This document shows, piece after piece, positions 1-6,572 of a stretch of DNA of 6,725 bases. This DNA is from Deferribacterales bacterium (GTDB lineage Bacteria > Chrysiogenota > Deferribacteres > Deferribacterales > JAISNW01), in contig BNUJ01000076.1 in the NCBI GenBank assembly GCA_025997275.1, positions 1 to 6,725 on the forward strand, written 5' to 3'. The notes beneath the pieces are model-generated. The model did not search any database and was not told the DNA's origin. It saw nothing but the letters and a program-made list of their open reading frames with translations. Position 1 is the first letter of the stretch, and each line of letters begins with the position of its first letter. Position numbers and translations under genes: made by a program.

Positions 1-117
1 AAAAAAGTGTTAGGTTTTTGGGGTTTGGATTGGCCTGTTGGACCCTGGTAAAAGATATTTCAGTTTTTAATTCTGGGTTTTAGGGGTAGTTTGAGTTCAG
101 AAGTTATTTTTTGCCCC

Positions 118-146
118 CCATTGGTGAGGAGAGAAATATCCAATGG
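118..146. repeat. Short inverted repeat upstream of the hppA promoter
   Basis: CCATTGG (118-124) and CCAATGG (140-146) are perfect reverse complements, 7 bp each, separated by 15 bases. Each arm is itself nearly palindromic. A competing pairing of AGAGA (130-134) with TCTCT (147-151) overlaps it. The element lies about 50 bp upstream of the -35 box, so it could be a regulator site or a weak hairpin at the end of an upstream transcript. No T run follows, so it is not a clear terminator. The rest of 1-183 shows no supportable gene: all six frames are broken by stops, and the + strand is unusually G/T-rich. Confidence 0.3.
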
Positions 147-183
147 TCTCTGACTGCCCTTAGAAAACCTTACTTATATGTAG

Positions 184-197
184 CCCCCCCCCCCCCC
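184..197. repeat. Homopolymeric C tract (14 C) against the hppA -35 box
   Basis: Fourteen consecutive C residues end exactly where the -35 hexamer TTGACT begins at 198. A C run this long is unlikely by chance in a genome of this composition and is prone to slipped-strand length change. Its position would alter the distance between the promoter and anything bound upstream, without changing the -35/-10 spacing. A run of six C also occurs at 114-119. The exact length of a homopolymer can be a sequencing or assembly artefact. Confidence 0.85.
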
Positions 198-226
198 TTG
201 ACTAGCTTGCCAAGTTAGGGTAATAT
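198..226 (+). promoter_or_regulatory. Sigma70-type promoter of hppA and probably the whole operon
   Basis: The -35 box TTGACT (198-203) matches the consensus at 5 of 6 positions. A 17-bp spacer separates it from TAATAT (221-226), which matches the -10 consensus at 4 of 6. Transcription should begin near 233, giving a leader of about 26 bases that contains only the hppA ribosome-binding site, so there is no room for a riboswitch. The region upstream of the -35 is a C run instead of the A/T-rich tract that usually strengthens such promoters. No other clear promoter was seen between here and tsaE, which suggests the five genes are transcribed together. Confidence 0.65.
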
Positions 227-258
227 TAGCGCAATTATTCAGTTGGAGGGCACATATA

Positions 259-2307
259 ATGTTAGATAGTGTATTTCTAATGGTCGCAGTGGGTGCAGTG
301 GGGCTGCTGGTAGCGTTTGTGATATTCAGTTACATAAAGGCTCAAGCCGCAGGCAATGATGCAATGACAGATATTGCTAAACAGATACATGATGGAGCTA
401 TGGCATTTCTATCGCGCGAATATCGCGTGCTGGCTATATTTGTTATTCTCGTTTTCATCCTAATCACGATTGCGCCGTCTCTTGGTGCTGAAGGTTTGGG
501 CATCAAGACGGCTGTTTGTTTTCTGGCAGGTGCTGCATGCTCTGTGCTGGCAGGCTACATCGGCATGAACTCTGCTACAGCAGCTAACGTGCGCACATCA
601 GAGGCTGCACGTAGCAATGGGCTAGCCGCAGCACTCTTTGTATCGTTCAACGGCGGAGCTGTTATGGGGCTGGCTGTTGCAAGTATCGGTTTAATCGGTG
701 TTAGTATTGCGTTCGCATTTCTAGGCAATCCTGAAATGGCTAAATACATTAACGGTTTTGCTATGGGTGCATCTTGTATCGCCCTGTTTTCACGCGTAGG
801 TGGCGGTATATACACCAAAGCGGCAGACGTTGGTAGCGACCTTGTCGGCAAGGTTGAAGCGGGCATACCAGAAGACGACCCGCGTAACCCAGGCGTCATA
901 GCCGATAACGTTGGTGATAATGTTGGCGATATAGCTGGTATGGGTGCTGACATATTTGAATCCTACGTAGGCTCGCTGATAGCAACTATTGCACTTGCCG
1001 CTACTATGGGTGGAGCTGCACTGGCTAGGCTATCAAATGGTGGCAATGTTGAGCTTGTACGTAGCTTGTTAATGTCCCTGCCCATGCAACTTGCTATGTT
1101 TGGTTTGCTTTGCTCTCTGCTAGGCGTTGCCTCAATGAGGGTGTTGCGCAATATTGAGCCGCAAAAGGCTTTGCGCTATTCTACATTTATTGCAACGGCA
1201 CTCTTTTTAGTTGCAACATTCCTTTTAATATCGTGCCTATTAAATCTTCCTACAGGTATCTATTGGGCGGTGTTATCAGGCACGGTTTGCGGCACGCTAA
1301 TCGGGCTTATAACCGAATATTATACATCATCTAAACCTATGCTCGGCATAGCAGAGGCGTCTAAAACCGGTGCTGCTACTAACATCATAGCGGGCATTGC
1401 TGTGGGTTTCCACTCAGTTGCTATACCAATGCTAGTAATATGCGTGGCAATATTTACGGCTGACTATTTTGCGGGGCTTTATGGAATAGCGGTATCCGCT
1501 GTAGGTATGCTTGCAACAGTCGGCATAACAATGACAGTTGATGCCTATGGTCCTATAGCCGACAATGCTGGTGGCATATCAGAAATGAGCGGACTGGGAG
1601 AGGATGTGCGTGCTATAACGGACAATCTTGATGCACTAGGCAACACTACTGCTGCAATGGGCAAAGGTTTTGCGATAGGCTCGGCAGCACTAACGGCATT
1701 AGCACTATTTGCAGCTTACGCTAGCAGTGCAAAGATTGAGACTATAGACCTAATCTCGCCTAAAACTGTTATAGGCTTGTTTATCGGCGGTATTCTGCCG
1801 TTCGTAATATCGGCACTCACTATGACAAGTGTAGGTAAAGCTGCAGGGCAGATGGTAGAGGAGATTCGCAGACAGTTCCACGAAATACCGGGACTATTAG
1901 AGGGCAAGCCGGGTGTGAAACCTGATTCTAAACGCTGTGTTGATATATCAACCAGTGCTGCTCTTAGGGAGATGATACTTCCGGGTGTTATAGCCGCTAT
2001 TGCGCCAGTGTTGGTCGGTGTGGCACTAGGCAAAGAGGCTCTCGGTGGTATGTTAGGCGGAGCAACCGTTACAGGCGTCCTATTGGCACTATTTATGGCT
2101 AATGCTGGCGGAGCTTGGGACAATGCCAAGAAGTCTATTGAGAAAGGTGATATAGCTGGCGAAAAGAAGGGGTCTGATGCACACAAGGCTGCTGTAGTAG
2201 GCGACACTGTGGGCGACCCGTTCAAGGACACGAGTGGTCCTGCGCTAAATATATTGATAAAACTAATGTGCATAATATCATTGGTGATAGCTCCTGCATT
2301 GGCATAG
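259..2307 (+). CDS. hppA: K+-dependent membrane-bound pyrophosphatase, probably Na+-pumping
   Basis: This integral membrane enzyme couples hydrolysis of cytosolic pyrophosphate to export of Na+ or H+. At 682 residues it is a normal length for the family, and hydrophobic segments run throughout. The substrate-binding signature lies at 181-200 (GGGIYTKAADVGSDLVGK and following) and continues into EDDPRNPG and DNVGDNVGD (205-224). A second conserved block is DNAGGISEMSG (435-445), and the C-terminal acidic/lysine motifs are DNAKK (621-625) and GDTVGDPFKDTSG (648-660). GNTTAAMGKG (461-470) has Ala465 and Gly468, the pair known from K+-dependent members; K+-independent ones have Lys and Thr. Glu234 in ADIFESYVGS is the membrane gate glutamate in the context common in Na+-transporting enzymes, so Na+ is inferred and H+ not excluded. 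GGAGGG (245-250) lies 8 bases before the ATG. It is the first gene of the operon. Confidence 0.96.
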   Translation: MLDSVFLMVAVGAVGLLVAFVIFSYIKAQAAGNDAMTDIAKQIHDGAMAFLSREYRVLAIFVILVFILITIAPSLGAEGLGIKTAVCFLAGAACSVLAGYIGMNSATAANVRTSEAARSNGLAAALFVSFNGGAVMGLAVASIGLIGVSIAFAFLGNPEMAKYINGFAMGASCIALFSRVGGGIYTKAADVGSDLVGKVEAGIPEDDPRNPGVIADNVGDNVGDIAGMGADIFESYVGSLIATIALAATMGGAALARLSNGGNVELVRSLLMSLPMQLAMFGLLCSLLGVASMRVLRNIEPQKALRYSTFIATALFLVATFLLISCLLNLPTGIYWAVLSGTVCGTLIGLITEYYTSSKPMLGIAEASKTGAATNIIAGIAVGFHSVAIPMLVICVAIFTADYFAGLYGIAVSAVGMLATVGITMTVDAYGPIADNAGGISEMSGLGEDVRAITDNLDALGNTTAAMGKGFAIGSAALTALALFAAYASSAKIETIDLISPKTVIGLFIGGILPFVISALTMTSVGKAAGQMVEEIRRQFHEIPGLLEGKPGVKPDSKRCVDISTSAALREMILPGVIAAIAPVLVGVALGKEALGGMLGGATVTGVLLALFMANAGGAWDNAKKSIEKGDIAGEKKGSDAHKAAVVGDTVGDPFKDTSGPALNILIKLMCIISLVIAPALA

Positions 2308-2319
2308 TAGCATTATAAA

Positions 2320-3627
2320 ATGTCCCCGTATTTAACGATTATATTAAAGCTCATCGCCACGTTGCTATTGGTGGCGATGAATGCTTTTTTTGTCCTGTCG
2401 GAGTTTGCCATAGTTAGAGTGCGCAGGACAAGGCTTGAAGAGCTTGTCAAACAGGGCAGTAGCCTAGCAAAGATTGCATTAGATATAGCAGATAGGTTAG
2501 ACTCATATCTCAGTGCAATACAGTTGGGTATTACTCTTGTATCGCTTGCGTTGGGCTGGCTGGGGGAACCTCTGGTGGCAAAAATTTTAGCCCCAGTGCT
2601 TACGCTCATATCAGACGACCCAAATGTAACCTATACGATTAGCATAATTGTAGCATTTACAATAATAACGTTGTTGCATGTGGTGCTTGGCGAGCTTGTA
2701 CCGAAATCGGTTGCTATACAGAGTGCAGAGCGAATGGCACTGTTGGTCGCTGTCCCCATGCGAGTATTTCGTATTATCACATATCCAATAGTTTTATTAT
2801 TTGACAGACTTGCTACCCTAATAGTGCGTTTAATAGGTGTTTCCCGCCATGATGATAGTGTGCAGGCTCACTCAGAAGAGGAGTTGCGCATGATAGTGAA
2901 CGACAGCCGCACTGAGGGGGTATTGGACGATACTAAGGGACAGATAATGGAAGGTGCATTAAATTTTGCCGATAAGACGGCAACTGATATAATGCTCCCC
3001 CGCACTGAAATGTTCTGTCTATACACCGATAAAAGCTATGAAGATAACATGCAGATAGTGTTAAGCTCGCCATATACGCGTTTTCCGCTATCATCATCTA
3101 ACAAAGATGACATTATAGGGCTAGTCCATTTGCGTGATTTACTAGAAAATGAGGTACAAAAATCGCATAAATATAGCATAGAGGAGCTAAAGCGTGAAGC
3201 CTTGTTTGTGCCCGAGACTATGCCTATTGCCGATGTAATGCAGGCTATGCGTGCCAAACAGATACACCTAGCTATTGTGATAGACGAATATGGTGGCACT
3301 GCGGGTCTAATTACCCTAGAAGATATACTGGAAGAGATAGTAGGCGACATAAATGATGAATATGATAACGAAGAGTGCGATATAACGAAAATTGACGACA
3401 ATACTTACGAAATAAATGGGCAGACTCCAATAGAAGATGTGGGCAAGGAGCTAAAAATACAACTTGAAAGTGGCGATGAATCTATCGGTGGCTTTGTGTT
3501 CAGCGCATTAGGGCGCAAAGCCGGTGTAGGCGATATAGTGGAGCATGAGGGTTTTGTATTTAAGGTGGTAGAGATAGACGGTTTGCGCATAGCAAAGGTG
3601 CGGGTGTCCCTTAAATGCAGCGAGTAG
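2320..3627 (+). CDS. CNNM/CBS/CorC-domain membrane protein (hemolysin C family, putative divalent cation transporter)
   Basis: The 435-residue protein has the full three-part architecture of the family. An N-terminal CNNM (DUF21) membrane domain spans about 5-185, with hydrophobic segments near 5-32, 63-95, 104-130 and 140-172 and the motif GELVPKSVA (124-132). A CBS pair follows at about 222-280 and 290-345, ending in the family signature DEYGGTAGLITLEDILEEIVGDI (322-344). A C-terminal CorC/HlyC domain spans about 355-432. Such proteins are often labelled hemolysins, but the characterised roles are Mg2+/Co2+ efflux or Na+-coupled Mg2+ transport; the substrate here is not deducible. The start is fixed by an in-frame stop at 2308-2310. 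No Shine-Dalgarno sequence is visible, so translation may be coupled to hppA, which ends 12 bp upstream. The first codons also encode a terminator-like hairpin. Confidence 0.93.
   Translation: MSPYLTIILKLIATLLLVAMNAFFVLSEFAIVRVRRTRLEELVKQGSSLAKIALDIADRLDSYLSAIQLGITLVSLALGWLGEPLVAKILAPVLTLISDDPNVTYTISIIVAFTIITLLHVVLGELVPKSVAIQSAERMALLVAVPMRVFRIITYPIVLLFDRLATLIVRLIGVSRHDDSVQAHSEEELRMIVNDSRTEGVLDDTKGQIMEGALNFADKTATDIMLPRTEMFCLYTDKSYEDNMQIVLSSPYTRFPLSSSNKDDIIGLVHLRDLLENEVQKSHKYSIEELKREALFVPETMPIADVMQAMRAKQIHLAIVIDEYGGTAGLITLEDILEEIVGDINDEYDNEECDITKIDDNTYEINGQTPIEDVGKELKIQLESGDESIGGFVFSALGRKAGVGDIVEHEGFVFKVVEIDGLRIAKVRVSLKCSE
2346..2391 (+). terminator. Intragenic intrinsic-terminator-like hairpin
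   Basis: TCATCGCCAC (2351-2360) and GTGGCGATGA (2371-2380) form a perfect 10-bp inverted repeat with a 10-base loop. AAAGC (2346-2350) can extend the stem by pairing with GCTTT (2383-2387) across a 2-base bulge. Seven T residues occupy 2385-2391. This has the form of a Rho-independent terminator, yet it lies inside codons 9-24 of the transporter gene, 39 bp after the hppA stop. It could attenuate transcription between hppA and the downstream genes, and ribosomes translating the transporter would disrupt it. Activity is inferred from form only. Confidence 0.5.
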
Positions 3628-4850
3628 CTTTCGTGTCTTATGGTTGCAAAGTTAACAGGGCGGAGCTGGACACCTTAATTGCTAATCTGCCTAGATACGG
3701 AGCAATTTATGAATATAAGCCAGAAGAGGCAGATATAGTAATAGTCAATACCTGTGCTGTGACGGAACGAGCGCAAAATGAATGCAGACGTGGGTTGACA
3801 CAGCTACGCAAGAGCAACGCCAGTGGAAAGATTGTTGCTACGGGCTGTATGGCGGAGCTATTAAAAACTGACAACGATGCTGACATAAATGCAGATATAA
3901 TAGTCTTAAATAACGACAAAGAACGGATACTTGAACGCATGCTCGGGCGCAAGTCAGGGGGCATCCCTGCCGTTCTGCCTATCAGAACTAAAACAAGAGC
4001 ATTCTTAAAGATACAAGACGGATGTAGCTGTGCGTGTTCGTATTGTATAATCCCCAGTTTACGCGGTGCTAGCAGAAGCAAGTCAGCAAATGAAACAATA
4101 GATGAGTTAAGAACATTACTAAAATCAGGCTATAAAGAGATTGTCCTAACGGGGATTCATATAGGGCTTTACGGAGCGGACTTACCAAGCGAGGACAATC
4201 TTTGTAGTCTCTTACGGCAAATTATCGCTCTGGAGGGAGATTTCAGGGTTAGGCTCACATCTATGCACGTAAATGAGATTACAGACGAGCTAGTGGATGT
4301 AATGGCAAGCTCCGCGGGCAAGCTTGCTCCGCACGTGCATATATCGTTGCAAAGTGGCTCTAATGAAGTATTGATGGCTATGAATAGGAAATACACCACA
4401 GAGGAGGCACTCCATGCAGTCCATGAGTTGCGCGCGGGGGTGTCTGATGTCTGTATAGGTTTAGATATAATTACTGGTTTTCCTAGTGAAACGGACAGAT
4501 TGTTTAATGAGACTAAAGAATTATTAGCGGAGATTAAGCCAGAATATATGCATATATTTCCATTTTCTGCACGTCCGGGCACTACGGCAGCTGATATGGC
4601 GGGACAGGTGCCGCAAACGGTGCGATTAGAGCGAGCAAGTATGCTCAGAGAACTAGCTAAAAAGTATAAGGATGACGCAAATAAACGGCAGGCGGGCAAG
4701 TTGGTGCGTGTGCTATCAGAGGGGGGCGGTAAGGGGCATACGGACAACTTTTTCTTGGTTCAACTACCGCAGGAGACTGAGAAAAACTTGTTTATAGAGG
4801 GCATTTTGCGCTATGATAACGATAATGAGAGGTTATATTTAGATGTTTGA
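3615..4850 (+). CDS. mtaB: tRNA t6A37 methylthiotransferase (radical SAM)
   Basis: MtaB adds a methylthio group to C2 of N6-threonylcarbamoyladenosine at position 37 of ANN-decoding tRNAs, making ms2t6A, using two [4Fe-4S] clusters. The N-terminal UPF0004 domain has three cluster cysteines: Cys11 in YGCKVN, Cys47 in NTCAV and Cys78 in TGCMAE. GCKVN fits MtaB; MiaB normally has GCQMN and RimO GCPKN. The radical-SAM motif CxxxCxxC is Cys137, Cys141 and Cys144. Further blocks are LTGIHIGLYGADL (178-190), HISLQSGS (242-249), DIITGFPSET (284-293) and FPFSARPGT (315-323). A TRAM-like tail follows from about 360. At 411 residues it is slightly short for the family. The start overlaps the preceding gene by 13 bp and is fixed by an in-frame TAA at 3612-3614. 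The Shine-Dalgarno candidate (AAAGGTG, 3594-3600) is distant. Confidence 0.95.
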   Translation: MQRVAFVSYGCKVNRAELDTLIANLPRYGAIYEYKPEEADIVIVNTCAVTERAQNECRRGLTQLRKSNASGKIVATGCMAELLKTDNDADINADIIVLNNDKERILERMLGRKSGGIPAVLPIRTKTRAFLKIQDGCSCACSYCIIPSLRGASRSKSANETIDELRTLLKSGYKEIVLTGIHIGLYGADLPSEDNLCSLLRQIIALEGDFRVRLTSMHVNEITDELVDVMASSAGKLAPHVHISLQSGSNEVLMAMNRKYTTEEALHAVHELRAGVSDVCIGLDIITGFPSETDRLFNETKELLAEIKPEYMHIFPFSARPGTTAADMAGQVPQTVRLERASMLRELAKKYKDDANKRQAGKLVRVLSEGGGKGHTDNFFLVQLPQETEKNLFIEGILRYDNDNERLYLDV

Positions 4851-5706
4851 TAGGAAAGCAACACCCGCGGAGCGCAGAATCTGCCGAATAGTAGGCACGC
4901 CGATAGGCAATCTATCTGATATGAGTGAGCGCGCCATAGCCGCCTTGCGGGGAGCTGACGTGATTTTTGCTGAGGACACCAGAACGGCGCGCGGGCTATT
5001 GGCGCACCTAGATATCAAGAAAGAACTACATTCATATCACAAAGACAATGAACTAGCGGCGAGCGAGCAGGTGCTTGAAACCATAGCTGCAGGTAAAAGC
5101 GTTGCCCTGATAAGCGAGGCGGGGATGCCAGCCATAAGCGACCCTGGCTATGTGCTGATAAGACGGCTGCTAGAACAGGGCATTCCGCATGAGGTAATAC
5201 CATGTGCATCCGCCGCTGTGCTTGCTGCTGTTTCTAGCGGGTTATGTGAAAACGGGCGCTATCTATTTTATGGCTTTTTATCTCACAAGACCAGCGAGGC
5301 TGAGGCGGAGCTTGTCCGATTGTCCACTGCTAGCTACCCCATAGTGCTATATGAGGCACCACACAGACTAAAGCGCACATTGGAGGTATTGTTAAAATAT
5401 TTTGAGCCGCCTATGGCAGTGTGCCGAGAGTTGACAAAAATATATGAAGAGGTTGTATTTGTTAGTAGCGCAGAGGATATTGGAAAACTCATTATAAAGG
5501 GGGAGTTTTGCATTGTAGCAAAGCCAAAGTCCGCAGATGTGGGACAAAGCGAGCGTGGAGCGAGTGGTGAGTTAGCGGGTGTAGCTATTGGCAAGCTGAC
5601 ACGTCTTTTAGCTGGCGAGGGTTTGTCGCCGAGGAGAGTGGCCAGCGTGCTAAAGGAGCTTGGCGTGAAACGCAATGAGGCGTATAGGCTAGCGCAGGAG
5701 CTATGA
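4843..5706 (+). CDS. rsmI: 16S rRNA (cytidine-1402-2'-O)-methyltransferase
   Basis: RsmI methylates the ribose of C1402 in the 16S rRNA decoding centre using S-adenosylmethionine. The 287-residue protein belongs to the tetrapyrrole-methylase fold. Motifs in order are VGTPIGNL (17-24), AEDTR (43-47), SEAGMPAISDPG (91-102), PCASAAVLAAVSSGL (120-134), FYGFLSHKT (142-150), YEAPHR (170-175), RELTKIYEE (195-203) and KGEFCIV (219-225). A helical C-terminal domain follows at about 250-287. Two blocks depart from the usual forms, SDAGTPxISDPG and PGPSA, at Glu92, Met95, Cys121 and Ala122. The start overlaps mtaB by 8 bp and is fixed by a TAG at 4840-4842. GAGAGG (4827-4832) lies 10 bases upstream. The family assignment is secure; full activity is inferred. 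Confidence 0.95.
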   Translation: MFDRKATPAERRICRIVGTPIGNLSDMSERAIAALRGADVIFAEDTRTARGLLAHLDIKKELHSYHKDNELAASEQVLETIAAGKSVALISEAGMPAISDPGYVLIRRLLEQGIPHEVIPCASAAVLAAVSSGLCENGRYLFYGFLSHKTSEAEAELVRLSTASYPIVLYEAPHRLKRTLEVLLKYFEPPMAVCRELTKIYEEVVFVSSAEDIGKLIIKGEFCIVAKPKSADVGQSERGASGELAGVAIGKLTRLLAGEGLSPRRVASVLKELGVKRNEAYRLAQEL

Positions 5707-5709
5707 AAT

Positions 5710-6153
5710 ATGAATGAGCAAGTATGGATATCAAATAGTCGTGAAAGCTCAAGGCAGCTAGCCCGGCAGCTTACCACTCTAATGCTTGCGAACAGCAACA
5801 TAAGGTATGTATTGTTGACAGGCGGACTTGGAGCGGGCAAAACGACTCTAGTGCAGGATATTCTTGCGTATCTTGGTAGCACCGATATAGTTACAAGTCC
5901 GACATTCTCTATATGCAACACGTATAAAGCAAGAGGTGGCGGAATGAGAGTGTTGCACTCAGACCTATACCGCGTAGAAAGCATAACAGAGCTGGAACAG
6001 ACAGGTTTTTTTGAGCTAGCGGAAAGTTGCGACCTTGCCTTGATAGAGTGGGGGGATAAACTAGACCTAGCTACTACACTGCCAAGCTATATCAGCATAA
6101 ATATCAATGTAACAGAGAACGAAAGACATTATAGCTATAAACAGAATGAATAA
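5710..6153 (+). CDS. tsaE: tRNA threonylcarbamoyladenosine biosynthesis ATPase TsaE
   Basis: TsaE is the P-loop ATPase that works with TsaB and TsaD to transfer the threonylcarbamoyl group to A37 of tRNA. At 147 residues it has the usual size. The Walker A motif is GGLGAGKTT (38-46), with Lys44 as the phosphate-binding lysine. TSPTF (63-67), HSDLYR (83-88) and IEWGD (112-116) are the other conserved family blocks. The start follows the rsmI stop by 3 bp, and AGGAG (5696-5700) lies 9 bases before the ATG. The product supplies the t6A that MtaB in the same operon modifies further. The gene is intact. tsaB often follows tsaE elsewhere but is not found here; the operon breaks at a phage-derived segment about 85 bp downstream. 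Confidence 0.95.
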   Translation: MNEQVWISNSRESSRQLARQLTTLMLANSNIRYVLLTGGLGAGKTTLVQDILAYLGSTDIVTSPTFSICNTYKARGGGMRVLHSDLYRVESITELEQTGFFELAESCDLALIEWGDKLDLATTLPSYISININVTENERHYSYKQNE

Positions 6154-6184
6154 TCTGCATATAAAACGCTAGGCAAGATGCAGA
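6154..6184. repeat. Inverted repeat just after the tsaE stop
   Basis: TCTGCAT (6154-6160) and ATGCAGA (6178-6184) are perfect 7-bp reverse complements around a 17-base loop, beginning at the base after the tsaE stop codon. Alternative stems of 5 bp also exist (AGGCA 6171-6175 with TGCCT 6186-6190). No T run follows, so it is a poor intrinsic terminator. It may affect mRNA 3' stability or be chance. Confidence 0.25.
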
Positions 6185-6214
6185 ATGCCTTGCGATTATT
6201 TACAGGCAACAGAC

Positions 6215-6240
6215 AGAGGAAGTGGCTAAATATGTTGCTT
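6215..6240 (+). other. Ribosome-binding site plus start codon of a lost gene, possibly tsaB
   Basis: AGAGGAAG (6215-6222) is a good Shine-Dalgarno sequence, 9 bases before an ATG at 6232-6234. The ATG is followed by TTG CTT, giving Met-Leu-Leu. TsaB proteins commonly begin Met-(Leu/Arg)-(Leu/Ile) before an AIDTS motif, and tsaB is a frequent neighbour of tsaE. From about 6238 the + strand is the antisense of a phage gene and the reading frame stops at 6280-6282. I infer the truncated start of the next operon gene; a three-codon match is weak evidence for its identity. Confidence 0.3.
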
Positions 6241-6528
6241 ATCAGCTGTCTTTGCCATTCTATCACCGAAAACTGCCGTTGAATTGACAAGTGCCTTCAT
6301 ACCCTTGACTGCACTATAAATTGTAGCACCTCCGATAAGTGATAACGGCGGGATAAAATTGACAAGTCCCTTTTTTACCATTCCTAAATTATTTCCAACA
6401 GACATCATCTGCCTGCCGAGCGAGGCAAACCCCGAATTATTAGCCGATAAAGACTTATATATGTTTTTCATAGGAGCAGAAACCTTATCAATAATACTCA
6501 TTATCGTGCTTATTTCAAACTGTGCCAT
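6226..6528 (-). pseudogene. N-terminal fragment of a phage tail tape-measure protein
   Basis: The - strand ORF of 100 residues begins MAQFEISTIMSIIDKVSAPM and continues with LGRQMMSVGNNL (37-48), PLSLIGGATIYSAVKGMKAL (61-80) and FGDRMAKTADK (87-97). This resembles the start of tape-measure proteins of tailed phages, which set tail length and are normally many hundreds of residues long. The resemblance ends at Lys97, whose codon is 6238-6240. Gln-His-Ile and a stop follow, where the family usually continues with a small residue-Gly-Ile. The other two - strand frames do not resume the protein, so this is a junction and not a frameshift. AAGGAG (complement of 6534-6539) lies 5 bases before the ATG, a strong original start. 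The fragment converges on tsaE. No other phage gene is identifiable in the window. Confidence 0.75.
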
Positions 6529-6537
6529 AAAAACTCC

Positions 6538-6566
6538 TTGACTTTTATCAAAAATAACCTTAATAT
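6538..6566 (+). promoter_or_regulatory. Putative promoter facing the right end
   Basis: TTGACT (6538-6543), a 17-bp spacer and TAATAT (6561-6566) give the same hexamers and spacing as the hppA promoter. The predicted transcription start falls near 6573. The -35 box overlaps, on the opposite strand, the Shine-Dalgarno sequence of the tape-measure gene, and the surroundings are AT-rich, so chance is a real possibility. Confidence 0.35.
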
Positions 6567-6572
6567 TGAGGC

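Noticed and set aside
1716..2273. 185-codon ORF on the - strand inside hppA.
   Set aside because: It is an antisense shadow of the conserved pyrophosphatase, rich in Ser/Pro/Thr and Ile as such shadows are, with no recognisable domain.
2377..2379. Alternative ATG start (Met20) for the transporter gene, which would place the terminator-like hairpin upstream of the coding region.
   Set aside because: Residues 1-19 complete the first membrane helix expected for the family, so the start at 2320 is preferred.
4318..4327. 10-bp palindrome GCAAGCTTGC within mtaB, flanked by repeated CTCCGC.
   Set aside because: It encodes conserved-region residues without extra structure, a T run or repetition elsewhere, and is likely coincidental.
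4169..4747. 192-codon ORF on the - strand inside mtaB.
   Set aside because: It is antisense to intact radical-SAM motifs, and its composition is that of a shadow frame.
5334..5984. 216-codon ORF on the - strand spanning rsmI and tsaE.
   Set aside because: It is antisense to two well-supported genes, including the Walker A motif of TsaE, and has no domain of its own.
6178..6282. Short + strand ORF starting MQNALRLFTG after tsaE.
   Set aside because: It has no ribosome-binding site, crosses the phage junction and ends 34 codons later. Only its internal ATG at 6232 has a good upstream signal.
6165..6289. A + strand frame reading AIIYRQQTEEVAKYV then FYHRKLP, resembling a helicase motif (RecQ-like IIYC...TEEVA...YH).
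   Set aside because: It has no start codon. Its second half is the exact antisense of the clear tape-measure sequence, and the conserved residues are too few. I treat the likeness as chance.
6359..6541. 60-codon + strand ORF opposite the phage fragment.
   Set aside because: It lies wholly antisense to the tape-measure coding sequence apart from its last bases and has no Shine-Dalgarno sequence or recognisable motif.
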